Source: Buttiauxella warmboldiae
GTDB lineage: Bacteria > Pseudomonadota > Gammaproteobacteria > Enterobacterales > Enterobacteriaceae
DNA length: 64,000 bases
Direction: 5' to 3'
Assembly (NCBI RefSeq): GCF_003818135.1
Contig: NZ_RPOH01000036.1
Location: forward strand, 1-64,000
The notes under the pieces were generated by a model, which worked only from the letters and a program-made list of their open reading frames with translations, did no database searches and was not told the DNA's origin. The position numbers were made by a program, and so were the translations under genes. Of this stretch, positions 1-7,628 are shown piece after piece. Each line of letters starts with the position of its first letter. Position 1 is the first letter of the stretch.

Positions 1-81
1 CCCATGACTTTTGCAAAACGAACATGGACCATCAATAAAAAACAAGGAAAATCAATTTATTGATTTTCGGCTGATAACAAC

Positions 82-122
82 AAAGAAGGAAAAACCACGC
101 TTTTTCCTTCTTTGTCAGCAAT
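82..122 (-). repeat. Palindromic element, copy 1 (opp 3' hairpin)
   Basis: A 14-bp perfect stem with a 6-nt loop (81-114) lies about 40 bp past the oppF stop. Read on the minus strand, 41 bases here match 12125-12165 on the plus strand with one difference, so this is a repeated element and not only a local hairpin. It could end opp transcription, but there is no clean U-tract after it. Bases 1-80 show nothing I can identify. Confidence 0.7.
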
Positions 123-152
123 ATCAGGGCAGCTTTACGCTGCCCTGCGAGG

Positions 153-1157
153 TTATAGCGGGTCTACCTTGAGACAGGAAACCGCATGCTTGAAGCTACC
201 CTCCAGCACCGGGCGGGTTTTCGCACATTCTGGCCCGGCAATCGGGCAACGCGTGCGGAATACGCAGCCTGACGGCGGGTTGATCGGCGATGGCAACTCC
301 CCTTCAAGAAGTTGTATGGTTTTATTTCTTTCCAGATCCGGGTCAGGGATCGGCACCGCTGACATCAATGCTTTCGTGTAAGGATGCAGCGGATTGTGAT
401 ACACCTCGTCATAGGTGCCCAACTCCACCGCATGGCCCAGATACATCACCAGCACACGGTCAGAAATGTGTTTTACCACCGCCAAATCGTGCGCGATGAA
501 GATCAGGGAAAGCCCCATTTCACGTTGCAGTTTTTGCAGCAGGTTAACCACCTGAGCCTGAATGGACACGTCCAGCGCCGATACCGGTTCGTCACAGATA
601 ATCAGTTTTGGTTCAAGAATTAGCGCGCGGGCAATCCCGATACGCTGACACTGGCCGCCTGAGAATTCGTGCGGGTAGCGGTTGATAAGGTTTGGCAGCA
701 AGCCCACTTTCATCATCATCGCTTTTACACGATCACGAACTTCCTGGCGCGGCATTTTCGGGTGATAAGTACGCAGCGGCTCGGCGATAATATCACCGAT
801 ATTCATACGCGGGTTTAGTGACGCCAGCGGGTCCTGAAAAATCATCTGGATGTCGCTACGCACATCACGCCACTCGTCCTGATTCATCCCCAGCAAATCT
901 TTACCCAGCCAGGCAACGCGGCCTTCGGTCGCTTTAACCAGGCCGATAATGGCCCGGGCAAAAGTTGATTTTCCGCAGCCGGATTCCCCAACTACCCCCA
1001 GCGTTTCGCCTTCGTATAAACGCAGCGTTACGCCATCAACCGCTTTCAGGGTTTTCGACGGTTGCCAGAACCACTGTTTGCCATCTTTGATATCAAAATG
1101 CACTTTGAGATCGGCGATTTCTAAGAGCACTTTTTTCTCTTCGGTTACTGCGTTCAT
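153..1157 (-). CDS. oppF: Oligopeptide ABC transporter ATPase OppF
   Basis: One of two cytoplasmic ATPases that power the OppABCDF oligopeptide importer. The 334 residues equal the E. coli length. They carry Walker A GESGCGKST (about residue 57), the signature FSGGQCQR (about 165), Walker B LIICDEPVSALD and the C-terminal Cys-rich segment CVFRTRCPIAGPEC typical of Opp/Dpp ATPases. The start overlaps the oppD stop by 4 bases, which suggests translational coupling. It is the last gene of the oppABCDF operon, transcribed leftward. Family assignment is very secure by sequence recall. Confidence 0.97.
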   Translation of the reverse strand: MNAVTEEKKVLLEIADLKVHFDIKDGKQWFWQPSKTLKAVDGVTLRLYEGETLGVVGESGCGKSTFARAIIGLVKATEGRVAWLGKDLLGMNQDEWRDVRSDIQMIFQDPLASLNPRMNIGDIIAEPLRTYHPKMPRQEVRDRVKAMMMKVGLLPNLINRYPHEFSGGQCQRIGIARALILEPKLIICDEPVSALDVSIQAQVVNLLQKLQREMGLSLIFIAHDLAVVKHISDRVLVMYLGHAVELGTYDEVYHNPLHPYTKALMSAVPIPDPDLERNKTIQLLEGELPSPINPPSGCVFRTRCPIAGPECAKTRPVLEGSFKHAVSCLKVDPL

Positions 1158-2167
1158 ACTAATTCCTCCACTGGCTTAAAGCAGGCGCGCAAGCGACCTT
1201 CACCAAAACGCTCCAGCGGTGGCGCAGTATTACAGATTTCCATTGCGTGTGGACAACGTGGCTGGAACGGGCAGCCTTTCGGCAAACGCAGCAGGTTTGG
1301 CGGGTTACCAGGGATGGTCAATAAAGACTCACCTTCAGCGTCCAGACGCGGTACCGCATTCAGCAGGCCGATAGAATATGGGTGCACTGGGTTATAGAAC
1401 ACATCCCGCGCCTGGCCGTATTCCATAGTACGACCGGCATACATCACCAGCACTTTGTCGCAGATCCCGGCAACCACGCCGAGATCGTGGGTGATCATGA
1501 TAATCGCGGTGTTAAATTCACGTTTCAGCTCGTTTAACAGCGTCATGATTTGCGCCTGCACGGTCACATCCAGCGCGGTTGTGGGTTCATCAGCAATCAG
1601 CAGTTTTGGCCGACACAGCAGCGCCATCGCAATCATCACGCGCTGGCGCATCCCGCCGGAAAACTCATGCGGGAACATCCGCATGCGCTTACGCGCTTCC
1701 GGCATTTTCACCGCGTCGAGCATGCGAACGGACTCTTCAAATGCTTCTGCCTTACCCAATTTTTTGTGCAGCATCAGCACTTCCATCAGTTGCTCGCCGA
1801 CGCGCATGTACGGATTCAGCGAGGTCATTGGGTCCTGGAAGATCATCGAAATCTGTTCTGCGCGCAGGCGGTTAAGCTGGCTTTCTGGCAGATTCAGAAT
1901 CTCTTTGCCATTAAATTTCGCTGAGCCGCCAATGCGACCATTCGCCGCCAGCAAACCCATCAAAGCAAAAGCCGTTTGCGATTTACCGGAACCAGACTCG
2001 CCCACAATGCCCAGAGTTTCACCGGCACGCAGGCTGAAATTCAGATCGTTTACCGCAGTAACGTCACCGTCTGGCGTTGCGAAGGTGACGCGCAAATCTT
2101 TTACGTCTAACAACGCAGAAGTCGCGTTCAGTGGAGTCACCACCGCAGGATTTTCAATTGTGCTCAT
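1154..2167 (-). CDS. oppD: Oligopeptide ABC transporter ATPase OppD
   Basis: Second ATPase of the Opp importer, pairing with OppF beneath the OppB/OppC channel. The 337-residue protein has Walker A GESGSGKSQ (about residue 56), signature FSGGMRQR, Walker B LLIADEPTTALD and the peptide-transporter C-terminal extension with the Cys motif CPFQPRCPHAMEIC. The gene overlaps oppF by 4 bases downstream and lies 11 bases after oppC. Peptide uptake serves nutrition and cell-wall peptide recycling in enterics (established for the family). Confidence 0.97.
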   Translation of the reverse strand: MSTIENPAVVTPLNATSALLDVKDLRVTFATPDGDVTAVNDLNFSLRAGETLGIVGESGSGKSQTAFALMGLLAANGRIGGSAKFNGKEILNLPESQLNRLRAEQISMIFQDPMTSLNPYMRVGEQLMEVLMLHKKLGKAEAFEESVRMLDAVKMPEARKRMRMFPHEFSGGMRQRVMIAMALLCRPKLLIADEPTTALDVTVQAQIMTLLNELKREFNTAIIMITHDLGVVAGICDKVLVMYAGRTMEYGQARDVFYNPVHPYSIGLLNAVPRLDAEGESLLTIPGNPPNLLRLPKGCPFQPRCPHAMEICNTAPPLERFGEGRLRACFKPVEELV

Positions 2168-2178
2168 CGCGGCACTCC

Positions 2179-3087
2179 TTAACGATCTTTCGGGTCGAGG
2201 GCATCACGCAGGCCATCGCCGATAAAATTAAAACAGAACAGAGTAATAACCAGGAAGCCTGCCGGGAACATCAGCAGCCACGGTGAAACCTCCATGGAGT
2301 TTGCCCCATCGCTCAGCAATGCGCCCCAGCTGCTCAACGGCTCTTGCGTACCCAGACCGAGGAAGCTCAGGAAGGATTCGAACAGGATCATGCTCGGCAC
2401 CAGCAGCGAGGCGTAAACCACCACCACGCCCAGCACGTTTGGCACGATGTGATGCACCACGATATTGGCGGTAGAAACCCCACCGACCTGGGCTGCTTCA
2501 ATAAACTCTTTACGTTTCAGGCTCAGCGTCTGACCGCGCACGATACGCGCCATATCCAGCCAGGAAACCATGCCGATGGCGACAAAGATCAGCAGGATGT
2601 TTTGCCCAAAGAAGGTCACCAGCAAAATCACGAAGAACATAAACGGGAAGGAGTTCAGGATTTCCAGTAAACGCATCATCACGGAGTCGGTTTTACCGCC
2701 CAGATAACCCGCCATCGAACCGTATAACGTCCCGACGATCACGGCGACCAGCGCCGCCGCCACGCCCACCATCAGCGAGATACGCCCACCGATTGCGACG
2801 CGCACCAGCAGATCGCGTCCTGAGGAGTCAGTACCAAAATAGTGACCAGAGGTCATATCCGGTGCGGCCGACATCATTCCCCAGTCGGTATCAAAATAAC
2901 TAAACTGCGACAGCATCGGCGCAAAAGTCACGAACAGTGCGATAAATGCCAGCACAATCAGACTCGCAACCGCTGCACGGTTATGCATAAAGCGGCGGCG
3001 AGCATCCTGCCAAAGGCTACGGCCTTCTACTTCTAGTTTTTCACTGAAGTTTTCCAGCGCCTCGCTGTTTTTATTACTCAACATCAT
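2179..3087 (-). CDS. oppC: Oligopeptide transporter permease OppC
   Basis: Inner-membrane permease that forms the peptide channel with OppB. The 302-residue protein begins with the MMLSNKNSEALENFSEKLE cytoplasmic leader, has a first membrane helix at about residues 38-60, and carries the EAA loop (EAAQVGG...IVPNVLG) that contacts the ATPases. Length and sequence fit E. coli OppC. The preceding gene oppB ends 14 bases upstream. Two in-frame ATG codons stand at the start; the first is used here because it matches the family. Confidence 0.97.
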   Translation of the reverse strand: MMLSNKNSEALENFSEKLEVEGRSLWQDARRRFMHNRAAVASLIVLAFIALFVTFAPMLSQFSYFDTDWGMMSAAPDMTSGHYFGTDSSGRDLLVRVAIGGRISLMVGVAAALVAVIVGTLYGSMAGYLGGKTDSVMMRLLEILNSFPFMFFVILLVTFFGQNILLIFVAIGMVSWLDMARIVRGQTLSLKRKEFIEAAQVGGVSTANIVVHHIVPNVLGVVVVYASLLVPSMILFESFLSFLGLGTQEPLSSWGALLSDGANSMEVSPWLLMFPAGFLVITLFCFNFIGDGLRDALDPKDR

Positions 3088-3101
3088 GGCGTACTCCAGT
3101 A

Positions 3102-4022
3102 TCAGTAACGGATTTTCGGATCGATAACGGCGTACAGCACATCAACAATCGCGTTAAACAGAATCGTCAGCGCGCCGACCAGAATGGTCAGGCTCAGCAC
3201 CAAAGAGTAATCGCGGTTCAGCGCGCCATTAACGAACAGCTGGCCAATACCTGGTAATCCGTAAATGGTTTCAATAACCATTGAACCCGTAATGATACCG
3301 ACGAAAGCCGGGCCTAAATAAGACAGAACCGGTAACAGTGCAGGTTTCAAGGCGTGGCGCAAAATAATGCGGCGCATTGGCAACCCTTTGGCGCGCGCGG
3401 TACGGATAAAGTTGGAGTGCAGGACTTCAATCATCGAGCCGCGAGTAATACGCGCAATACTGGCAATATAGGCCAATGACAAAGCCACCATCGGCAAAAT
3501 CATGTACTGCGGCGCGCCACCGTTCCACCCGCCTCCGGGCAGCCATTTAAGCGTGATGGCAAATATCAGCACCAGTAACGGGGCGACGACGAAACTGGGG
3601 ATCACTACCCCGGTCATGGCGACCCCCATGACGGCGTAATCCCATTTGGTATTCTGATTCAGGGCAGCGATAACCCCTGCGAATACGCCTAAGACCACCG
3701 CGAAAATAAATGCGGCCGCGCCTAATTTGGCCGAAACAGGGAAGCTGGAAGCCACCAGGTCGTTAACGGAATAATCTTTATATTTAAATGAAGGGCCAAA
3801 ATCACCGTGCGCCAGCTGTTTCAGATAGCTGAAATACTGGGTGGCGATCGGATCGTTTAAATGATATTTGGCTTCGATGTTTGCCATCACTTCTGGCGGC
3901 AAAGCGCGCTCCCCGGTGAAAGGACTGCCCGGCGCAAGACGCATCATAAAGAAGGAGATAGTTATTAGAATAAAGAGTGTCGGAATCGCTTCCAGACAAC
4001 GACGTAGAATAAATTTCAACAT
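3102..4022 (-). CDS. oppB: Oligopeptide transporter permease OppB
   Basis: Inner-membrane permease partner of OppC. I chose the ATG giving MLKFILRRCLEAIPTLF, the conserved start of this family (306 residues). An upstream in-frame start would add 16 unconserved residues. The first hydrophobic helix is at about 9-30 and the EAA-type loop (RTARAKGLPMRRIILRHAL) is in the second half. A strong hairpin (4073-4106) separates it from oppA, which probably lowers expression of oppBCDF relative to the binding protein. Confidence 0.95.
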   Translation of the reverse strand: MLKFILRRCLEAIPTLFILITISFFMMRLAPGSPFTGERALPPEVMANIEAKYHLNDPIATQYFSYLKQLAHGDFGPSFKYKDYSVNDLVASSFPVSAKLGAAAFIFAVVLGVFAGVIAALNQNTKWDYAVMGVAMTGVVIPSFVVAPLLVLIFAITLKWLPGGGWNGGAPQYMILPMVALSLAYIASIARITRGSMIEVLHSNFIRTARAKGLPMRRIILRHALKPALLPVLSYLGPAFVGIITGSMVIETIYGLPGIGQLFVNGALNRDYSLVLSLTILVGALTILFNAIVDVLYAVIDPKIRY

Positions 4023-4072
4023 TGCCCGTACCTTCTGGCGTGTGCCTTTAAGTAGTGATGAATAAGACACGC

Positions 4073-4106
4073 TGGGGCAGATTTGTTAACCAACAAACCT
4101 GCCCCA
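4073..4106 (-). terminator. oppA-oppB intercistronic hairpin
   Basis: An inverted repeat with arms TGGGGCAG/CTGCCCCA, one mismatch, then TTTGTT/AACAAA around a 4-nt loop fills the 94-bp gap after oppA. No U-tract follows, so it more likely acts as an mRNA-stabilising or partial-termination structure. That would fit high OppA and lower OppBCDF output (inference). Confidence 0.6.
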
Positions 4107-4116
4107 CGAATTGCCA

Positions 4117-5748
4117 TTAATGTTTGATGATGTACATATCTTTGGTGTGGATATTATCCATCGGATCTTTACCGGTGTAGCCACCCACCCAAGGTTTCAC
4201 CAAACGGGCATTCACATAGTAATAAACGGGCACGATCGCCGAGTCTTTATCCAGCTGCTGCTCCGCTTTGTCATACAGCGCAGTACGTTGCGCTTCGTTA
4301 GTCACCTTCAGCGTGTCGGCAATAATCTTGTCAAACGCTTCGCTCTTATAGTGCGCGGTGTTGTTCGAGCTGTCAGACAACATGGTGTTCAGGAAAGAAG
4401 TCGGTTCGTTGTAATCTGCACACCAGCCGGCACGCGCGACGTCGAAGGTTCCCTGATGGCGAGTATCGAGGAAGGTTTTCCACTCCTGGTTTTCCAGCTT
4501 CACCGTCACGCCGAGGTTTTTCTGCCAGATAGAAGAAACGGCGATAGCCAGCTTCTTATGCAGATCGGAGGTGTTGTACAGCAGGTTGAAGGTCAGCGGC
4601 TTATCTTTGCTAAAGCCCGCTTCGGCCAGCAATTTTTTCGCTTCTTCATTACGTTTTTCTTGTGTCCAGCCAAACCATTCTGGCTGGGTCAGTTTTGCAC
4701 CGTCAGTGTAAGGAGGGGTATAGCCATAAGCAGGCAGGTCGCCCTGGTTTTTCACTTTATTGACGATGATGTCACGATCCAGCCCCAGTTTCAGCGCGGT
4801 ACGGACGCGAGGATCGTTGAAAGGTGGTTTTTGGTTATTGATTTCGTAGTAGTAAGTACACAGATAGGGATCGACGTGAACTTCCTGCGGAATTTCTTTT
4901 TTCAGTTTCTGGAACAGTTCAATCGGCATGTTGTTGTAGGTCATGTCGATTTCGCCGCTGCGGTAGCGGTTCACATCCGTCACTTCAGAAGAGATGGGCA
5001 GATAGGTGACTTCATTAATAACCGTTTTGCCGTTATTCCAGTAGTTCGTATTACGCTCCAGAACGATACGTTCGTTAACTACCCAGGTTTTTAATTTGAA
5101 TGCGCCGTTAGAGACGATATTGGCTGGCTGAGTCCATTTATCCGCGAATTTTTCAATCACGGCTTTGGGGACTGGAGACATGGAAGAGTGAACCAGCAGC
5201 TTATAGAAATAAGGAACCGGTTCGGTTAACGTCACTTCCAGAGTATGGTCGTCAATCGCTTTTACCCCCAGTTCTTCAGGCTTCTTCTTACCATTAATGA
5301 TGTCATCGATATTAGCGATGTGGCCGTATTGCAAATAGCTTTCATAAGGCGAGGCGGTATTAGGATCGGCCAGACGCTGCCAGCTGTAGACGAAATCTTG
5401 TGCGGTAACCGGATCGCCGTTGGACCATTTGGCATCTTTACGCAGATGGAAGGTCCAGACTTTAAAGTCTTTGTTTTCCCATTTTTCGGCAACGCCTGCG
5501 GCCGGATGACCGGCTAAATCAGTCACCAACAGACCTTCAAACAGATCGCGGTTAATGTTGGACTCAGGAACGCCTTCGATTTTATGCGGGTCCAGGGACT
5601 GAACTTCAGAACCGTTGTTACGCACCAGGGTTTGCTTTTCCGCGAGCTGAACACCTGCCGGAACTTCGGCCGCCGTGGCCATATTTCCTGCGATTAGCGC
5701 GGTCAAAATGCTTGCTGCGATCAGACTTTTTTTTGTGATGTTGGACAT
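4117..5748 (-). CDS. oppA: Periplasmic oligopeptide-binding protein OppA
   Basis: Periplasmic receptor that captures peptides of about two to five residues and delivers them to OppBC. The 543-residue precursor starts with a Sec signal peptide (KK near the N-terminus, hydrophobic core, ending ATA-A-E around residue 26) followed by the SBP_bac_5 fold. The segment SLDPHKIEGVPESN and the C-terminal DNIHTKDMYIIKH match E. coli OppA. GGAG stands 10 bases before the ATG, and the CA-rich stretch just before the start resembles the GcvB small-RNA target of enteric oppA (inference). It is the first gene of the operon. Confidence 0.97.
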   Translation of the reverse strand: MSNITKKSLIAASILTALIAGNMATAAEVPAGVQLAEKQTLVRNNGSEVQSLDPHKIEGVPESNINRDLFEGLLVTDLAGHPAAGVAEKWENKDFKVWTFHLRKDAKWSNGDPVTAQDFVYSWQRLADPNTASPYESYLQYGHIANIDDIINGKKKPEELGVKAIDDHTLEVTLTEPVPYFYKLLVHSSMSPVPKAVIEKFADKWTQPANIVSNGAFKLKTWVVNERIVLERNTNYWNNGKTVINEVTYLPISSEVTDVNRYRSGEIDMTYNNMPIELFQKLKKEIPQEVHVDPYLCTYYYEINNQKPPFNDPRVRTALKLGLDRDIIVNKVKNQGDLPAYGYTPPYTDGAKLTQPEWFGWTQEKRNEEAKKLLAEAGFSKDKPLTFNLLYNTSDLHKKLAIAVSSIWQKNLGVTVKLENQEWKTFLDTRHQGTFDVARAGWCADYNEPTSFLNTMLSDSSNNTAHYKSEAFDKIIADTLKVTNEAQRTALYDKAEQQLDKDSAIVPVYYYVNARLVKPWVGGYTGKDPMDNIHTKDMYIIKH

Positions 5749-6348
5749 TGTGTTGATACTCCACTCATTATAATTACCGACCCGAAAGCCAGCCTCTTCC
5801 CCTCCTGGGGGCCCTTAACAGCGCAAGAGCGTTATGCGCTGCCAGGTTGTTTTTTGCGTTATTTACTATCACCGACTTTATGAAGGGGCGCTCTTATTGG
5901 CGCCTGCCGCGTCGATGGTTAATCAACCTGCCCTGTTTTCAGGTTGATATTAATTAGTCGTCTGTAAATGAAACATTTTTCAGTTAATTGTGTTGTCCGG
6001 AAAGTATCAAAACCCCGTTACTCCCGCCAATACAATTTGCAAATTTGTTAACCATTTCTCTTTTATCAAACTATCAGCTGGCTGGGAGCGCGACAGCAAC
6101 AGTATGGGTAATTGAGGTAACCTTTTAAAAATAAAAGTAATAATAATTTTTTTCGTGGTGGTTTGCGCTGCGGTTAACGCACACAGCCTTCATTTCACAT
6201 AAAATTAACAATTGACTGTTTTTTAGCACATTCATCTACTCTAGCGCTTGATTAACTAATAACATCTCAATAAAGGCGCGGCAAGTACCATTGTGTAGTG
6301 TGAAAGAAATAACGATGCAAGGGGGAATTTCATCGACAAAGAAAGAAA
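5749..6348. promoter_or_regulatory. Long oppA upstream region
   Basis: No convincing CDS in these 600 bases. For leftward oppA transcription this must hold the promoter and leader, but I cannot single out a -35/-10 pair. Visible structures are an inverted repeat with 9-bp perfect arms and 9-bp spacer (5922-5948, arms ATCAACCTG/CAGGTTGAT) and a smaller one (5819-5841, arms CAGCGCA/TGCGCTG). The first could be an operator or leader hairpin. The region is AT-rich toward 6120-6260, where a TTGACT at 6212 faces rightward. Confidence 0.5.
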
Positions 6349-6450
6349 ATGCATCCTGCTAATGCCCGGTTTGCAAAGCATTTTCTTATGCGTGATTTAA
6401 AAAAACCATGTGGGAACCTGTTTAACAGGTTAGCTTTGGTGGGAAGTTAA
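6349..6450 (+). CDS. Possible small protein of 33 residues
   Basis: A 33-codon frame (starts MHPANARFAKHF, ends FNRLALVGS, basic) closes 4 bases before a strong bidirectional hairpin with a T-tract (6455-6483). A TTGACT (6212) with TACTCT (6237) could act as promoter, although the 19-bp spacer is long. The weak point is translation: a purine-rich AAGGGGG (6319-6325) is about 25 bases from the ATG, too far for a normal ribosome-binding site. It could equally be an untranslated small RNA or chance. I do not recognise the peptide. Confidence 0.22.
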   Translation: MHPANARFAKHFLMRDLKKPCGNLFNRLALVGS

Positions 6451-6454
6451 CAAC

Positions 6455-6483
6455 AAAAAAGCAGAATCGTTATTCTGCTTTTT
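6455..6483. terminator. Intrinsic terminator (ychE side, bidirectional)
   Basis: A perfect 12-bp stem around loop CGTT, flanked by an A-run on the left and a T-run on the right, so it can act in both directions. It lies 22 bases past the ychE stop and directly after the small frame ending at 6450. Confidence 0.85.
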
Positions 6484-6504
6484 CACCGTTCATATTCAGC
6501 ACAA

Positions 6505-7152
6505 TTAACTTAACAGCCCGGGGAAAATACTTTTCATGCCGGTGACGATAAACTCAATCCCTAAAGCCATCAACAGCAGGCCCATGATACGGGTAATGAC
6601 GTTAATCCCCGTCTGCCCCAGCAGGCGCACTAGCCACGGCGCCAGGCGGAAAACCAGCCAGCAGCAGAACGCAAACAGCGCGATTGCCACCGTAAAACCG
6701 ATTAAATAATTCCAGCTATGATAACGCGTGCCCCAGACGATAGTAGAGCTAATGGCGCCGGGGCCCGCCATTAATGGTAGCGCCAGCGGCACAACGCCCA
6801 CGCTTTCACGGATTGCGCTTTCCGATTTTTCTTGTTTGTTCTGTTTATCTTCCCCCAGTTTACCGCTGATCATCGACATGGCGATGGTGACCACCAGAAT
6901 ACCGCCGGCAATCCGGAAGGAGTCGATTGAGATACCGAAGAGTTGAAGAATGCCGTCACCGAGGAATAAAGAAGTCCATAAAATGATCGCCACTGACAGA
7001 TTTGCGGTAAGGTTGGTTTTATTGCGCGCGACCGCAGTTTGGTAGCTGGTCATGCTGATAAAGACAGGAATGATCCCCACCGGGTTTACCAGGGCGAACA
7101 GGCCAATAAAAAACTTAAAATAGGTCGGCAAATCGAACAAGGATTGAGCCAC
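6505..7152 (-). CDS. ychE: MarC-family inner-membrane protein YchE
   Basis: A 215-residue protein with six predicted hydrophobic helices, of the MarC/YchE/YhgN family; its function is not established. Typical motifs include the N-terminal FFIGLFALVNPVGIIPVF and the second-half PLALPLMAGPGAIS repeat-like segment. It is transcribed leftward, monocistronic, with its own terminator. Its position between oppA and adhE is the E. coli arrangement. The name is secure; the biochemical role is unknown. Confidence 0.93.
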   Translation of the reverse strand: MAQSLFDLPTYFKFFIGLFALVNPVGIIPVFISMTSYQTAVARNKTNLTANLSVAIILWTSLFLGDGILQLFGISIDSFRIAGGILVVTIAMSMISGKLGEDKQNKQEKSESAIRESVGVVPLALPLMAGPGAISSTIVWGTRYHSWNYLIGFTVAIALFAFCCWLVFRLAPWLVRLLGQTGINVITRIMGLLLMALGIEFIVTGMKSIFPGLLS

Positions 7153-7390
7153 TCAAATCTCCGCAAATAAACGTAGCAAAGGCCGCCGTAATGTAATGGA
7201 AAACTGATGCTGGCGCCATGCCCTTTCGTAGCACAGATAACTACTTTTATAAGCAATTGCGATACCAATCGATATTGTTACTCGCTTGTTGAAAGTATGG
7301 TAATTTGTTTCATCTTTGCTGTGACTAAAACTTTAAAGAGTTAATGCTTGCCTGAATCCATCATGCTGAATGGTGTCAGCCTTAAAATTA

Positions 7391-7406
7391 TGTGATACAA
7401 ATCACG
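7391..7406. promoter_or_regulatory. CRP-like site upstream of adhE
   Basis: TGTGATACAAATCACG matches the CRP consensus TGTGA-N6-TCACA at nine of ten informative positions. It is centred about 230 bases before the adhE start. Whether CRP acts on adhE or on divergent ychE cannot be told from sequence alone. Confidence 0.55.
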
Positions 7407-7463
7407 AAAAACCTACTCAGAAGTGAGTACTCTTGCCTGCATCTGAAGGACGAAGTGCAGACC

Positions 7464-7505
7464 ATGAACCGGTTTTTAGATAAGGCTTTTTTAGTAAATC
7501 AGTAA
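7464..7505 (+). CDS. Possible 13-residue adhE leader peptide
   Basis: ATG at 7464 opens a 13-codon frame (MNRFLDKAFLVNQ) ending at 7505 within the adhE leader. It covers the left arm (7486-7499) of the inverted repeat whose right arm lies just before the adhE ribosome-binding site, so ribosomes on it would open that structure. An AAGGA sits about 13 bases upstream of its ATG, rather far. This is a weak candidate based on position only. Confidence 0.2.
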   Translation: MNRFLDKAFLVNQ

Positions 7506-7605
7506 GATGCTTTGGGAAGTTTTTGGCTAGTCGCGGCCCGTCTGTTACGCAAGCTGTTGCCCGCTGACTATACTTTCGTCTCGCGCAGCTCATTTACTAA
7601 AAAAG
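7486..7605 (+). promoter_or_regulatory. adhE leader long-range stem
   Basis: Arms CTTTTTTAGTAAAT (7486-7499) and ATTTACTAAAAAAG (7592-7605) are perfectly complementary over 14 bases, with 92 bases between them. The right arm ends 10 bases before the AGGAGA ribosome-binding site. In E. coli, adhE translation is reported to require RNase III processing of a leader structure; this stem is the obvious candidate for that structure here (inference from known biology plus visible complementarity). Confidence 0.6.
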
Positions 7606-7628
7606 TTTAACATTATCAGGAGAGCATT

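Larger units (their letters stand above)
7153..7628. promoter_or_regulatory. ychE-adhE divergent control region
   Basis: This 476-bp region holds the divergent promoters of ychE and adhE. For adhE it contains a CRP-like palindrome (7391-7406), the conserved stretch around GAAGTGAGTACTC (7421-7433), a 14-bp long-range inverted repeat (7486-7499 with 7592-7605) and a good ribosome-binding site AGGAGA 6 bases from the ATG. I do not assign -35/-10 elements with confidence. Confidence 0.6.

Noticed and set aside
4111-5094. 327-codon open frame opposite oppA
   Set aside because: Antisense to OppA coding sequence with low-complexity Phe/Val-rich translation and no family resemblance.
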